Source: Pseudomonas allokribbensis (GTDB lineage: Bacteria > Pseudomonadota > Gammaproteobacteria > Pseudomonadales > Pseudomonadaceae). From it: a stretch of 64,000 nucleotides of DNA. Below, one piece after another: positions 8,558 to 17,472 of this stretch. The stretch spans positions 4,473,001 through 4,537,000 of the forward strand of contig NZ_CP062252.1 in the NCBI RefSeq assembly GCF_014863605.1. The letters run 5' to 3'. Under the pieces are notes generated by a model. The model saw only the letters and a list, made by a program, of their open reading frames with translations. It made no database searches and had not been told where the DNA came from. The position numbers were made by a program, and so were the translations under genes. The first letter of the stretch is position 1. Each line of letters starts with the position of its first letter.

Positions 8558-9247
8558 TCAAAAATCGTCTTCGACGTGACCGTCCTTGACCTTGAACTCG
8601 CGGTTCTGCAGGTAGGCATTGCGGATGAAGGTGTACTTGTCGCCGCTGATCAGCTTCTCGCTGGACAGCAGGCTGGCGCGGGTGTCGACGATGTTCAGGC
8701 CGTAGATGGTGTTACGCGCCGGGATGTCGTTCATGTAGCGGTACGGTGCGGTGTAGGTGTCGACGTACTTGGACGGCGCGTCACGCAGAGTGCTCGGGCC
8801 CAGCAACGGCAGCATCACGTACGGACCGCTGCTGACGCCCCAGTAGCCGAGAGTCTGGCCGAAGTCTTCGTCGCTGCGATGCAGGCCCATCTTGGTCCCG
8901 ACGTCGAAGAAGCCGAGCAGGCCGAAGGTGGTGTTGAAGATCAGGCGCGCGGTGTCGACACCGGCAGCGGCTGGTTTGGCCTGCAGAATGTTGTTCGCCA
9001 GGTTGGTGATGTCACCGACGTTGCGGAACATGTTGTGGATGCCGTCTTCCAGGAATTGCGGCGTTACATATTCATAGCCCTGCGCCAGAGGTTTCAGCGC
9101 GTAGGTGTCGACGAAATCGTTGAACTGGAAGATCGGACGGTTGACGCTTTCCCAAGGGTCTTCTTCCGTTGCAGCGTTAGCGGCGAACGGCACCAGCATC
9201 ACACTGGCACATACACAAAGCTGAGCGAGAGGGTTGCTCCAGCGCAT
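8558..9247 (-). CDS. mlaA: MlaA (VacJ) outer-membrane phospholipid-retrieval protein
   Basis: A 229-residue envelope protein. In the Mla pathway MlaA extracts misplaced phospholipids from the outer leaflet of the outer membrane and passes them to MlaC. The family core is clear: EEDPWESVNRPIFQFNDFVD near residue 30, NLANNILQAKP, and GPYVMLPLLGPSTLRDA. The start is fixed by AAGGAG six bases upstream. The N-terminus looks like an ordinary signal peptide ending PFAANA-A; I see no lipobox cysteine at the cleavage site, although E. coli MlaA is a lipoprotein. The mlaBCDEF genes are not in this window. Confidence 0.93.
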   Translation of the reverse strand: MRWSNPLAQLCVCASVMLVPFAANAATEEDPWESVNRPIFQFNDFVDTYALKPLAQGYEYVTPQFLEDGIHNMFRNVGDITNLANNILQAKPAAAGVDTARLIFNTTFGLLGFFDVGTKMGLHRSDEDFGQTLGYWGVSSGPYVMLPLLGPSTLRDAPSKYVDTYTAPYRYMNDIPARNTIYGLNIVDTRASLLSSEKLISGDKYTFIRNAYLQNREFKVKDGHVEDDF

Positions 9248-9431
9248 AGAAAACTCCTTGGATTGTACATACGCGGCAAGCGGGCCACGGTTATAAGAGG
9301 TGCAGTATAAGACGGAAACAAGGTTTTAGGCATTCCAGCATGAACACCTCTGTAGGACGGTGCGTCATGCGCTTGTCATCCAACTGTCACCGGCGATGCT
9401 TAGCCTGACTTCTATTTCAGGGACGTTTTCC

Positions 9432-10052
9432 ATGCCTCAAGCCGAAGCCTTGCCCCTGTCCGCCCCCAACCTGACGGCCGTGCTGTTCGGGCTCAGCGGT
9501 TGCCTGGTGGACTTCGGCGCCCGCGCCCGTCACCACGCCAGCCCCGGCACAGAGCACGCCGACACCACGCCGGGCGCGCTAGACAGCCTGCGCAGCCTGC
9601 AGCGCCAACTGATCCCCTGCGCCTGGCTCGATGACTTGCCCCCTGCCCTCACCCAGGTGCTGGCATCCGGATTGCCGGGCTGGATCAAACCCTCGCAACA
9701 TCCCGCAACAAACAATCCATGGCCGGCGCCGAATGCCTGCTGGCAAGCCTTGATGGCGTTGAATGTCGATCGCCTGGACGGCTGCGTGCTGGTCAGCGGT
9801 GAACCGCGCTTGCTGCAATCGGGCTTGAATGCCGGGCTGTGGACCATTGGCCTCGCGTCCTGTGGCTCACTCTGCGGCCTGGCCCCGAGCGAATGGCAAG
9901 CCCTTAGTCAAAAAGAACGCGAACAACTGCGCGGCAAGGCCACTGTGCAATTGTTCGGCCTGGGCGTGCACTCGGTGATCGATCACTTGGGCGATCTCGA
10001 CACCTGCCTGGCGGACATCAGCCTGCGTCGCCTCAAAGGCGAAAAGCCCTGA
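9432..10052 (+). CDS. Phosphonoacetaldehyde-hydrolase-like HAD protein, catalytic residues lost
   Basis: 206 residues. The ends resemble PhnX: AVLFGLSGCLVDFGARA matches the family pattern xxFDWAGTTVDFGSxA, and GLNAGLWTIGLASCGSLCGL, EWQAL and VHSVIDHLGDL match the C-terminal core. The nucleophile Asp is Gly (codon GGG), the acidic motif IV has become VSGEP, and the cap domain that carries the Schiff-base lysine (about 60 residues) is absent. It is therefore probably a pseudo-enzyme with a binding or regulatory role. ATG 9432 is preferred (AGGGA eight bases before) over an earlier in-frame ATG. It corresponds by position to PA2803 of P. aeruginosa. Confidence 0.75.
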   Translation: MPQAEALPLSAPNLTAVLFGLSGCLVDFGARARHHASPGTEHADTTPGALDSLRSLQRQLIPCAWLDDLPPALTQVLASGLPGWIKPSQHPATNNPWPAPNACWQALMALNVDRLDGCVLVSGEPRLLQSGLNAGLWTIGLASCGSLCGLAPSEWQALSQKEREQLRGKATVQLFGLGVHSVIDHLGDLDTCLADISLRRLKGEKP

Positions 10053-10070
10053 CCGGGATCATGCAGGTTC

Positions 10071-10146
10071 ATCGAGAGTGGATTAGTCTTAAGGAGAGCC
10101 ATAGACCTTTGGCGCACGGCTGCGGTCTATGCCAGTGCCTCTCGAT
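10071..10146 (+). promoter_or_regulatory. Nested hairpin leader upstream of the DUF4404 gene
   Basis: Two nested perfect inverted repeats: ATCGAGAG (10071-10078) pairs with CTCTCGAT (10139-10146), and inside it CATAGACC (10100-10107) pairs with GGTCTATG (10124-10131). The structure ends 14 bp before the start codon of the next gene and contains an AAGGAG tract (10091-10096) with no gene behind it. It may be a structured 5' untranslated leader. Confidence 0.4.
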
Positions 10147-10160
10147 AAAAGGAAAACACC

Positions 10161-10424
10161 ATGCCCGCCCGCGAACTGCAAGAACAGCTCAACACCCTGC
10201 GCGAGCAACTGGATCAGAATCCGCCGCTTACAGAAGAAGAGCGCGAACATCTTCGTGAGCTTATGGCGCAGATCGAATCCCAAATCAAACTGGAGAGCGC
10301 GACGCAGGACGCCAGCATCGCCGATGGCGTGAATCTGGCAGTTGATCGCTTCGAGCTCGAACACCCTGCTATTGCGGGCACCCTGCGCAATATCGTCAAT
10401 GCGCTGGGCAGCATGGGCATCTGA
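10161..10424 (+). CDS. DUF4404 family protein
   Basis: An 87-residue, acidic, probably cytosolic protein. Residues 1-55 are predicted amphipathic helix/coiled coil (RELQEQLNTLREQLDQNPPL, EEEREHLRELMAQIESQI), and the C-terminus IAGTLRNIVNALGSMGI is the conserved end of DUF4404. No enzymatic motif. An AAAGGAAAA tract supports ATG 10161. It sits between the PhnX-like gene and queF and has a structured leader. Function unknown. Confidence 0.85.
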   Translation: MPARELQEQLNTLREQLDQNPPLTEEEREHLRELMAQIESQIKLESATQDASIADGVNLAVDRFELEHPAIAGTLRNIVNALGSMGI

Positions 10425-10443
10425 TCGCCCTCCCCTGAAATGC

Positions 10444-10475
10444 AAAAAGCCCTGCCAGCAATGGCAGGGCTTTTT
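10444..10475. terminator. Bidirectional terminator between the DUF4404 gene and queF
   Basis: AAAAAGCCCTGCCA (10444-10457) pairs perfectly with TGGCAGGGCTTTTT (10462-10475) around a GCAA tetraloop. Convergent genes on both sides share it. Confidence 0.92.
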
Positions 10476-10492
10476 CATGTCCGCTTTGCAGG

Positions 10493-11323
10493 TTACTGAC
10501 GAACCAGACGATGGTTCGGCAACTGCACGCTTTCAGTGCTGCGGTACGGATTGATATCCAGCCCGCCCCGGCGCACATAACGCGCGAACACCGTGAGTTT
10601 TTCCGGTTTCAGCAAACGCTGCAGGTCGAGGAAAATCCGCTCAACGCATTGCTCGTGAAAGTCCGAATGCTGGCGGAAGCTGACGATGTATTCCAGCAGG
10701 CTGGCGTGATCCAGCGCCGCCCCCCGGTACTCCACGACTACACTGCCCCAGTCCGGCTGGCTGGTCACCGGGCAATTGGACTTGAGCAGATGGCTGTGCA
10801 CGCTCTCCTCCACCACCCGCGAATCGTCGCAACGCAGCAGTTCAGGACGCGGATGTTCGTAGTTGCTGACGCTGATATCCAGATCGTCGATGCACACGCC
10901 CGGCAGTGCGACCACGCCTTCGGCTTCGACCTCTTTCAGGCTGCGAACCCGCACACCCACCGGCTTGCCGGCAGCGGCGGACAAGTCCTTGACCAGCGTC
11001 GCTTCCAGGCTCGCGACGTCGGCGAACGGCGTCTGGTTCAACGAGTTCAGGTACAGCTTGAACGACTTGGATTCGATGATGTTCGGCGAGTCCGCCGGAA
11101 TGCTGAATTCGCCGATCGCCACCACCGGTTTGCCCGACGGCAGCAACCACGACAGTTCGAAGCAGTTCCAGAAATCCACGCCTTTATACGGCAGGGTCTC
11201 GGCGGTCAGGCCCAGCTCGGCCCACTTCGCGGTGCGCGGGATCGGAAACAGCAGGGACGGTGTGTAAGTGGCGATGTATTCGCTGGACTTGCCCAGCGGC
11301 GAATGTTCGGCTGCGGGATGCAT
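10493..11323 (-). CDS. queF: NADPH-dependent 7-cyano-7-deazaguanine reductase QueF
   Basis: A 276-residue enzyme of the long, bimodular QueF type. It reduces preQ0 to preQ1 in queuosine tRNA-modification synthesis. The active-site cysteine lies in [20 protein letters not shown], with the Asp of QPDWG as proton donor; [11 protein letters not shown] is the nucleotide-side signature. The N-terminus [20 protein letters not shown] is typical. Translated convergently to the DUF4404 gene, divergent to nothing; the next upstream gene (copper protein) runs the same way, 61 bp before it. Confidence 0.95.
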   Translation of the reverse strand: MHPAAEHSPLGKSSEYIATYTPSLLFPIPRTAKWAELGLTAETLPYKGVDFWNCFELSWLLPSGKPVVAIGEFSIPADSPNIIESKSFKLYLNSLNQTPFADVASLEATLVKDLSAAAGKPVGVRVRSLKEVEAEGVVALPGVCIDDLDISVSNYEHPRPELLRCDDSRVVEESVHSHLLKSNCPVTSQPDWGSVVVEYRGAALDHASLLEYIVSFRQHSDFHEQCVERIFLDLQRLLKPEKLTVFARYVRRGGLDINPYRSTESVQLPNHRLVRQ

Positions 11324-11384
11324 GGCGGAAACCTGACTGAAGAATCAGCGGATTCTATCAGCCTTTGCTCCCGCCTTTGAGTGC

Positions 11385-11918
11385 TTACTGACTGACAGTC
11401 AGTTTGCCGACCATTCCGGCCTGGTAATGCCCGGGAATGTTGCAGGCAAACTCCAGGTTCACGGCTTTGCTGAAGGTCCAGGTCAGCTCGGCGGTCTTAC
11501 CCGGTTCGACCAGTACGCTGTTAGGGTCGTCATGCTTCATGACGTGCCCCATCGAGGCATGATCCATGCCCGCCATGTCGTGGGACATTTCTTTCATGCC
11601 GGTCGGCGTCAGCATGCCGCTTTGCTGCATCTGCAACATTTCCTGCTGGTGCTTGGCATGCATCGCCGCGTCGCCGAGGTTGAATTCATGCAGTAACTGG
11701 CCTTTATTCACCAAGACAAAGCGAATGGTCTCACCGGCCTTGATCTCGATGGCCTTCGGATCGAACGTCATGTCGCCCATCACCACTTCAATGCTGCGGC
11801 TGGCCTTGGCGGCCGGGGCGGGTTGGCCGAAGTCATAGGTGTGCGCAGGGTCAGCCCAGACGGATGAGCTCAACGCCAGCAGACAGGCGGCGACGGCCAG
11901 AGGGTTGCGCAAAAACAT
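11385..11918 (-). CDS. Periplasmic blue-copper (cupredoxin) protein
   Basis: A 177-residue secreted copper protein with signal peptide FLRNPLAVAACLLALSSSVW, cleaved after WA. Type-1 copper ligands are visible: His in LLHEFNLG and Cys, His, Met in EFACNIPGHYQAGM. Between the first His and the Cys lies an insertion rich in Met and His (about residues 85-130; MHAKHQQEMLQMQQSGM, HDMAGMDHASMGH), suited to extra Cu(I)/Cu(II) binding. I chose ATG 11918 because GGAG lies seven bases upstream; ATG 11924 would be only one base from it. Divergent from copRS with a CopR-type box between, so probably copper-induced. Confidence 0.9.
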   Translation of the reverse strand: MFLRNPLAVAACLLALSSSVWADPAHTYDFGQPAPAAKASRSIEVVMGDMTFDPKAIEIKAGETIRFVLVNKGQLLHEFNLGDAAMHAKHQQEMLQMQQSGMLTPTGMKEMSHDMAGMDHASMGHVMKHDDPNSVLVEPGKTAELTWTFSKAVNLEFACNIPGHYQAGMVGKLTVSQ

Positions 11919-11995
11919 AGTCATACTCCAACTAGATAAGGTTCAGCCTGTGGGAAACTTTAGCCCGCCCGCGCTGGCAGCTACCTGACAGCCAG

Positions 11996-12011
11996 ATTAC
12001 AACTTTGTCAG
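11996..12011. promoter_or_regulatory. CopR-type operator in the divergent copper promoter
   Basis: ATTAC-N5-TGTCAG, the exact reverse complement of the CTGACA-N5-GTAAT motif I recall for Pseudomonas CopR. It is also the right arm of a larger inverted repeat, CCTGACA (11984-11990) and TGTCAGG (12006-12012). It lies 66 bp before copR and 77 bp before the cupredoxin gene, so it could serve both. Confidence 0.7.
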
Positions 12012-12077
12012 GTTGGTCTGCATAACCACCGCCCACGGTATAACGCCCTTGTTCTGTCTATTTGAGCTCCACACCCC

Positions 12078-12758
12078 ATGAAACTGCTGATCGTCGAAGA
12101 CCAACCGAAAACCGGCCACTACCTGCGCCAGGGCCTGACCGAGGCCGGCTTCAACACCGAGTTGGTGGCCGACGGCACCACCGGACAGCAACTGGCCTTG
12201 AGCGGTGACTATGCCTTGTTGATCCTCGACGTAATGCTGCCCGGTCGCAACGGCTGGCAGATTCTGCAAGCAGTGCGCAGTGCCGGGCTCGAAACCCCGA
12301 TCCTGTTTCTGACCGCCAAAGACACCGTGGAAGACCGGGTTCATGGCCTGGAACTCGGCGCCGACGATTATCTGGTCAAGCCGTTCGCCTTCTCCGAACT
12401 GCTGGCCCGGGTGCGCAGCCTGTTGCGACGCGGCAGCGCCATTCCGCAGGAAACCTGCCTGCAACTGGCCGACCTGCGTCTTGACCTGATTCGCCGCCGC
12501 GTCGAGCGCAGCGGTCAGCGCATCGATCTCACTGCAAAAGAGTTCGCGCTGCTGGAAATGCTTCTGCGCCGCCAGGGTGAAGTGCTGCCTAAATCCCTGA
12601 TCGCCTCCCAGGTCTGGGACATGAATTTCGACAGCGACACCAACGTGATCGAAGTGGCGATTCGTCGGCTGCGCCTGAAGATCGATGACGACTTCCCCGA
12701 CAAGCTGATTCACACCGTGCGTGGCATGGGTTATGTCCTTGAAGAGCGTGCCGACTGA
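12078..12758 (+). CDS. copR: Heavy-metal response regulator CopR
   Basis: A 226-residue OmpR-family regulator. Receiver domain residues 1-120 with phospho-acceptor D51 ([14 protein letters not shown]), acidic E7-D8 and K about 101 (YLVKPFAF). The C-terminal winged helix (about 130-222) has the family recognition segment [18 protein letters not shown] and ends [13 protein letters not shown]. It overlaps copS by one base (TGATG). The box between it and the blue-copper gene and the identity of the neighbours indicate copper/silver response rather than another metal. Confidence 0.92.
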   Translation: MKLLIVEDQPKTGHYLRQGLTEAGFNTELVADGTTGQQLALSGDYALLILDVMLPGRNGWQILQAVRSAGLETPILFLTAKDTVEDRVHGLELGADDYLVKPFAFSELLARVRSLLRRGSAIPQETCLQLADLRLDLIRRRVERSGQRIDLTAKEFALLEMLLRRQGEVLPKSLIASQVWDMNFDSDTNVIEVAIRRLRLKIDDDFPDKLIHTVRGMGYVLEERAD

Positions 12759-14098
12759 TGCGCCGCCTGTCACTCGGCAGTCGGCTGGCGTTGCTCTTCG
12801 CCGCGTGTACCGCGACGGTGTCGCTGGTGGCGGGCGTGGTTTTCAATCGGGCCAGTGAGGCGCATTTCATCGAGCTCGATCAGCAACTGCTCGAAGGCAA
12901 GCTGATCAATGTGCGTCAGACACTGCTGGGTGATGGTGACGCCGCGCATATCACTGCTGAATTGAGCCAACAGGGCGATGTTACCCTGCGCATCAGCAGC
13001 CCTGAGGGGCAACGCTGGTTCGGCCGCTCCCTGCAAATGCCGGCGAACCTGCCGCAGCAGCCCGGCCTGGCCACCATCAACGACAACGGCACGGATTATC
13101 GCCTGCTCAACGCTCCGCTCTACCCGGAACAAACCGACTCGCCACAGTTGACCCTGCTGCTGGACATCACCCACCACCAGCACTTCCTGCAACGCATGCA
13201 GCATCTGATCTGGCTGACCGTCGGTCTTTCGGCACTGGCGACCGCACTGCTCGGCGCCTGGGCAGCGCGCAGCGGATTGCGTCCACTGCGCCGCATGAGT
13301 GCCGTCGCGCGCGGGATTTCGGCGCAATCGCTCAATGCCCGACTGCCTGAAGCGCAGATGCCTGCGGAACTCACGGAATTGGCCCACAGCTTCAACGCCA
13401 TGCTCGGACGCCTCGACGACTCCTTTCAGCGTCTCTCGGCGTTCTCCGCCGACATCGCCCATGAACTGCGCACCCCATTGTCGAATCTGCTGACCCACAC
13501 GCAGGTCACCCTCACCCGCCCTCGCCCACTCGAGGATTATCGCGAGGCCCTGCACAGCAACCTCGAAGAGCTGCAATGGATGGCGCAACTGGTCAACGAC
13601 ATGCTTTATCTGGCCAAGGCTGACCACGGATTGCTGGTTCCCAAACGCGAACCGCTGGAACTGGCAGAAGAAGCCGATGCGTTACTGGAGTTTTTCGCAC
13701 CGTTGGCCGAGGACGCTCAGGTCAACCTGAGTCGTGACGGTCAGGGGCGGTTCGAGGGTGATCGCGCGATGTTGCGCCGAGCGCTATCGAATCTGCTGGA
13801 TAATGCGTTGCGCTTCACACCGGCGGCCGGCGAAGTACGCGTGCGGGTGGCCGAGCAGGCGAAGTCCTTGAGGGTGACTGTGGAAAACAGTGGCGAAGGC
13901 ATTTCTTCGGATTTGTTGCCGCGCTTGTTTGACCGTTTCTACCGGGCGGACCCGGCGCGCCAGGAAGGCAGCTCGGAGCATGCGGGGCTGGGGCTGGCGA
14001 TTACTCAGTCGATCATCCGGGCCCATGGCGGGCAGATTCATTGCGAATCAGCTTTGGGGTGGACGCGGTTTGTGATTGAGTTGCCGAAAAACGATTGA
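12758..14098 (+). CDS. copS: Heavy-metal sensor histidine kinase CopS
   Basis: A 446-residue inner-membrane kinase. Membrane helices near residues 8-30 and 150-170 enclose a periplasmic sensor; HAMP follows (about 172-225). HisKA has the phospho-histidine in SADIAHELRTPLSNLL (about residue 235), and the ATPase domain shows RALSNLLDNALRF (N box) and AGLGLAITQSI (G box). Translationally coupled to copR. Its last codons lie inside the lolE terminator hairpin of the opposite strand. Confidence 0.93.
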   Translation: MRRLSLGSRLALLFAACTATVSLVAGVVFNRASEAHFIELDQQLLEGKLINVRQTLLGDGDAAHITAELSQQGDVTLRISSPEGQRWFGRSLQMPANLPQQPGLATINDNGTDYRLLNAPLYPEQTDSPQLTLLLDITHHQHFLQRMQHLIWLTVGLSALATALLGAWAARSGLRPLRRMSAVARGISAQSLNARLPEAQMPAELTELAHSFNAMLGRLDDSFQRLSAFSADIAHELRTPLSNLLTHTQVTLTRPRPLEDYREALHSNLEELQWMAQLVNDMLYLAKADHGLLVPKREPLELAEEADALLEFFAPLAEDAQVNLSRDGQGRFEGDRAMLRRALSNLLDNALRFTPAAGEVRVRVAEQAKSLRVTVENSGEGISSDLLPRLFDRFYRADPARQEGSSEHAGLGLAITQSIIRAHGGQIHCESALGWTRFVIELPKND

Positions 14099-14119
14099 GG
14101 CCGGCAATGCCGGCCTCAA
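14086..14119 (-). terminator. Terminator of the lol operon, embedded in the copS 3' end
   Basis: A perfect 11-bp stem, TTGAGGCCGGC (14095-14105) and GCCGGCCTCAA (14109-14119), with a 3-base loop. Read on the minus strand it is followed by TCG and T5 (14091-14087). The copS stop codon is part of the stem. Confidence 0.75.
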
Positions 14120-14128
14120 CGGGGGAAC

Positions 14129-15373
14129 TTACGAATAGCGCAACGCGTGCGCCGGCTCGATCTTCGCCGCTCGCCAGGCCGGGTAAACGGTGGCCAGGAA
14201 GCTGAGGATGAAGCCCGCCGAGCAGATCAGCAGCACGTCGCCACCCTGCAATTCCGATGGCAGATTGCTGACGAAGTAAACGTCGGAACTGAAGATGTGC
14301 TGACCGGAGACTCGCTCGATCCAGCCCACCAATTCAGAGACGTTCAGCGCGGCAATCACGCCGAGCACACCACCAATGATGGTGCCGACAATCCCGATCA
14401 CCGTGCCCTGCACCATGAAGATCGCCATGATCTGCCGTGGCGTGGCGCCGATGGTACGCAGGATCGCGATGTCCGCGCCCTTGTCGTTCACCACCATGAT
14501 CAGGGTCGCGATGATATTGAACGCCGCCACCGCGACGATCATCAGCAGCAACAGGCCGATCATGGTTTTTTCCATCTTCATCGCACTGAACAGGCTGCCC
14601 TGGGTGTGGGTCCAGTCGTCAGCCTTGAAGTCAGTGCCGAGACCGGTGGCGATGTCCGACGAGACCTTCGGCGCGGCGTACAGGTCTTTCACCGCCAGGC
14701 GCACGCTCTGCACCTGATTCGGTTCCCAGTGCTGCATCTGCGCGGCATCGGCGACGTGGATCAGGCCCATGGAACCGTCCAGCTCGGCGCCGACCTTGAA
14801 CACACCGACCACGTTCAAACGCTGCATGCGCGGGGTAATGCCGCCCGGCGCGGTACTGACTTCCGGCACGATCAGGGTGATCTTGTCGCCGACGTTCAGG
14901 CGGAAGCGGCGGGCGGTGATCTCACCCAGCACTACGCCGAATTCGCCCGGTTTCAAGGCGTCGAGACGGCCCTGCACGATGTGCTGCGCAACGATCGACA
15001 CCTTGCCTTCCTGGGCCGGGTCGACACCGCTGATCTGGATCGGCTGCATCATGCCCTTGTAGGACAGCATGCCTTCCATTTCAGTGAACGGCACGGCGGC
15101 GGTCACTTCGGGATTCTTCAGGGCAGCGGCAGCCACCGGTTGCCAGTCATCGATCGGCTTGACGCCAACGATGGTCGCGTGGGGCACCATGCCGAGGATG
15201 CGCGAGCTCATTTCGCGCTGGAAGCCGTTCATCACCGACAACACCACGATCATCGCCAGCACGCCGAGGGCGAGACCGATCATCGAGGTCATCGAAATGA
15301 ACGAAACAAAGCGATTGCGGCGCTTGGCGCGGGTATAGCGCGTGCCGATAAAGATCGATAACGGTCTGAACAT
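14129..15373 (-). CDS. lolE: Lipoprotein-releasing ABC transporter permease LolE
   Basis: A 414-residue inner-membrane subunit of LolCDE, which extracts outer-membrane-destined lipoproteins and hands them to LolA. Topology: one N-terminal helix (residues about 25-48), a large periplasmic domain (about 50-265), then three helices. [20 protein letters not shown] is the family N-terminal signature. ATG 15373 gives the conserved N-terminus [20 protein letters not shown], shared nearly exactly with the lolC product. It follows lolD, but a terminator-like hairpin separates them. LolE rather than LolC is assigned by gene order. Confidence 0.9.
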   Translation of the reverse strand: MFRPLSIFIGTRYTRAKRRNRFVSFISMTSMIGLALGVLAMIVVLSVMNGFQREMSSRILGMVPHATIVGVKPIDDWQPVAAAALKNPEVTAAVPFTEMEGMLSYKGMMQPIQISGVDPAQEGKVSIVAQHIVQGRLDALKPGEFGVVLGEITARRFRLNVGDKITLIVPEVSTAPGGITPRMQRLNVVGVFKVGAELDGSMGLIHVADAAQMQHWEPNQVQSVRLAVKDLYAAPKVSSDIATGLGTDFKADDWTHTQGSLFSAMKMEKTMIGLLLLMIVAVAAFNIIATLIMVVNDKGADIAILRTIGATPRQIMAIFMVQGTVIGIVGTIIGGVLGVIAALNVSELVGWIERVSGQHIFSSDVYFVSNLPSELQGGDVLLICSAGFILSFLATVYPAWRAAKIEPAHALRYS

Positions 15374-15390
15374 TCGCTGGGGCACCGTAT

Positions 15391-15427
15391 AAAAATAAAA
15401 GACCCGAGGCCTTTTCAGGCATCGGGT
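15391..15427 (-). terminator. Terminator-like hairpin between lolD and lolE
   Basis: On the minus strand ACCCGATGCCT, loop GAAA, AGGCCTCGGGT (one mismatch in 11 bp; 15427-15402), followed by C and TTTTATTTTT (15400-15391). It lies inside the operon, so it could attenuate lolE. Confidence 0.6.
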
Positions 15428-15436
15428 TTCAAGCCG

Positions 15437-16120
15437 TCAGATAGGGGTCAGGCAACCTTCCTGCAAATGCAGGACGCGGTCCATCTGGCGAGCCAGGTTC
15501 ATGTCGTGAGTCACTACCAGGAACGCCGTGCGCATCGACGTGCTGAGTTCCAGCATCAAGTCCTGGATGCCTTGTGCGGTGTGGGAGTCGAGGTTGCCGG
15601 TTGGCTCGTCGAGCATCACCAGGCCAGGTTTGTTGACCAGTGCACGGGCAATCGCCACACGCTGACGCTCACCGCCGGACAGTTCGGCCGGTTTGTGCTC
15701 CAGACGATGGCCCAGACCGACTCGCTCCAGCAACGCGGTGGCGCGCTGACGCGCTTCCGGGATCGGCGTCTTGCCGATCAGCAGCGGCATGCAGACGTTT
15801 TCCAGCGCGGTGAATTCCGGCAGCAAGTGGTGAAACTGATAAACGAAGCCCAGCGAGCGGTTACGCAGCAGGCCGCGCTTCTTCTCGCTGAGAGCCGAGA
15901 GTTCTTCGCCGTCGAGCCAGACGCTGCCCTTGGTCGGCGTGTCGAGGCCACCCAGCAGGTTGAGCAAGGTACTTTTGCCCGAACCCGAGGTACCGACAAT
16001 CGCTACACGCTCGCCCGGATGCAACTCCAGTTGCAGACCGGCCAGTACTTCTACCGATTCCGGGCCTTCCTCGTAGGATTTGCCCAGGTTGCGGCAGCTC
16101 AAGATTGCTTTTTCACTCAT
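15437..16120 (-). CDS. lolD: Lipoprotein-releasing ABC transporter ATPase LolD
   Basis: A 227-residue ATPase that powers lipoprotein release from the inner membrane. Walker [19 protein letters not shown] (about residues 38-55), Q-loop in [14 protein letters not shown] with the lipoprotein-type HHLLPEF signature, ABC signature [15 protein letters not shown], Walker [13 protein letters not shown]. The start at ATG 16120 gives [16 protein letters not shown], the usual N-terminus; an ATG at 16135 would overlap lolC by 8 bp and cannot be excluded. Confidence 0.93.
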   Translation of the reverse strand: MSEKAILSCRNLGKSYEEGPESVEVLAGLQLELHPGERVAIVGTSGSGKSTLLNLLGGLDTPTKGSVWLDGEELSALSEKKRGLLRNRSLGFVYQFHHLLPEFTALENVCMPLLIGKTPIPEARQRATALLERVGLGHRLEHKPAELSGGERQRVAIARALVNKPGLVMLDEPTGNLDSHTAQGIQDLMLELSTSMRTAFLVVTHDMNLARQMDRVLHLQEGCLTPI

Positions 16121-16127
16121 GCCCGAC

Positions 16128-17378
16128 TCACTCATAACGTAGCGCCTCCGCCGGCTGGGTGCGCGCGGCACGCCAGGCTGGATACAGGGTGGCGAGGAAA
16201 CTCAGGACCAACGCAGCGGCGCAGACCATGATCACATCCTGGCTCTGCACCTGCGACGGCAGGTAATCAATGAAATACACGTCGGCGTTGAGGAATTTAT
16301 GCCCGATCACGCCTTCGAGGGCCGAAATCGCTGCGCTGACGTTGAGCGCGGCAAAGATCCCGACCACGGCGCCGATGGCCGTACCGACCACACCGATCAC
16401 CGTGCCTTGCACCATGAACGTGCGCATGATCGTGCCCGGCGTGGCGCCCAGTGTGCGCAGAATGGCGATGTCGCCCTTCTTGTCGTTCACCACCATCACC
16501 AGCGTGGAAATGATGTTGAACGCGGCAACCGCGACGATCAGCAGCAACAGCAGGCCGATCATGGCTTTTTCCATGCGGATCGCCTGATACAGATTGCCGT
16601 GGGTGCGGGTCCAGTCGCGGGCGTAGTAATGGTCTTCGCCGAGGCGTTGGGCGATGTTCCACGCTTCACGCGGTGCCTGGAACAGGTCGTCGAACTTCAG
16701 ACGCAGGCCCTGCACCTGATCAGGCTTCCAGCGGTGCATCTTCGCCAGATCCTGCAGGTTGGTCACGCCCAGGTAACCGTCCAGCTCACCGGCGCCGACA
16801 TGGAAGATGCCGACCACGGTGAAGCGCTTCATGCGCGGGAACATCCCGGCCGGCGTCACGCTGACCTCCGGTGCGACGAAGGTGATCTTGTCACCGATGC
16901 CCACGCCGAGCTTGGTCGCGGCCTTGTCGCCGATCACGATGCCGAAGCTGCCCGGCGTCAGGTCGTCGAGTTTGCCCTGCTTCATGAAGTTGTCGATGAT
17001 CGAGACGTTGCGCTCCAGCGCCGGATCGATGGCATTGAGCAACACCTTGGACACCTGGCCGTTGTTGGTCAGCAGCCCCTGCATCTGGGTGAACGGCGCG
17101 ACGGCCGCCACCTGCGGGTTCTGCTTGACCTTGGCGGCCAGGCTCGGCCAGTCGCTGATGGCTTCACCGGACTCGATGGTCGCGTGGGGCACCATGCCCA
17201 GCACGCGGGTGCGCATCTCATGATCGAAGCCGTTCATCACCGACAACACCACGATCATCACGACCACGCCAAGGGCGAGCCCGATCATCGAAGTCAGGGA
17301 AATGAATGACACAAAATGATTGCGACGCTTTGCACGGGTATAACGCGTGCCGATAAATACGAAGAGAGGTCTGAACAT
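16128..17378 (-). CDS. lolC: Lipoprotein-releasing ABC transporter permease LolC
   Basis: A 416-residue paralogue of LolE and first gene of the lol operon. Same layout: N-terminal helix (about 23-45), periplasmic lipoprotein/LolA-interacting domain, three C-terminal helices, conserved end [18 protein letters not shown]. It begins with [20 protein letters not shown]. Seven bases separate it from lolD. The divergent gene upstream, 94 bp away, encodes a PilZ protein. Confidence 0.92.
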   Translation of the reverse strand: MFRPLFVFIGTRYTRAKRRNHFVSFISLTSMIGLALGVVVMIVVLSVMNGFDHEMRTRVLGMVPHATIESGEAISDWPSLAAKVKQNPQVAAVAPFTQMQGLLTNNGQVSKVLLNAIDPALERNVSIIDNFMKQGKLDDLTPGSFGIVIGDKAATKLGVGIGDKITFVAPEVSVTPAGMFPRMKRFTVVGIFHVGAGELDGYLGVTNLQDLAKMHRWKPDQVQGLRLKFDDLFQAPREAWNIAQRLGEDHYYARDWTRTHGNLYQAIRMEKAMIGLLLLLIVAVAAFNIISTLVMVVNDKKGDIAILRTLGATPGTIMRTFMVQGTVIGVVGTAIGAVVGIFAALNVSAAISALEGVIGHKFLNADVYFIDYLPSQVQSQDVIMVCAAALVLSFLATLYPAWRAARTQPAEALRYE

Positions 17379-17472
17379 GTCGGGGCTTGTTCGGAGGGAA
17401 AAGGAACGTCCTTGTGGCGGGGGTCGATAACCAGCTTTACACTCAGACCACCGCCGCTACCATGGGTTCGCC

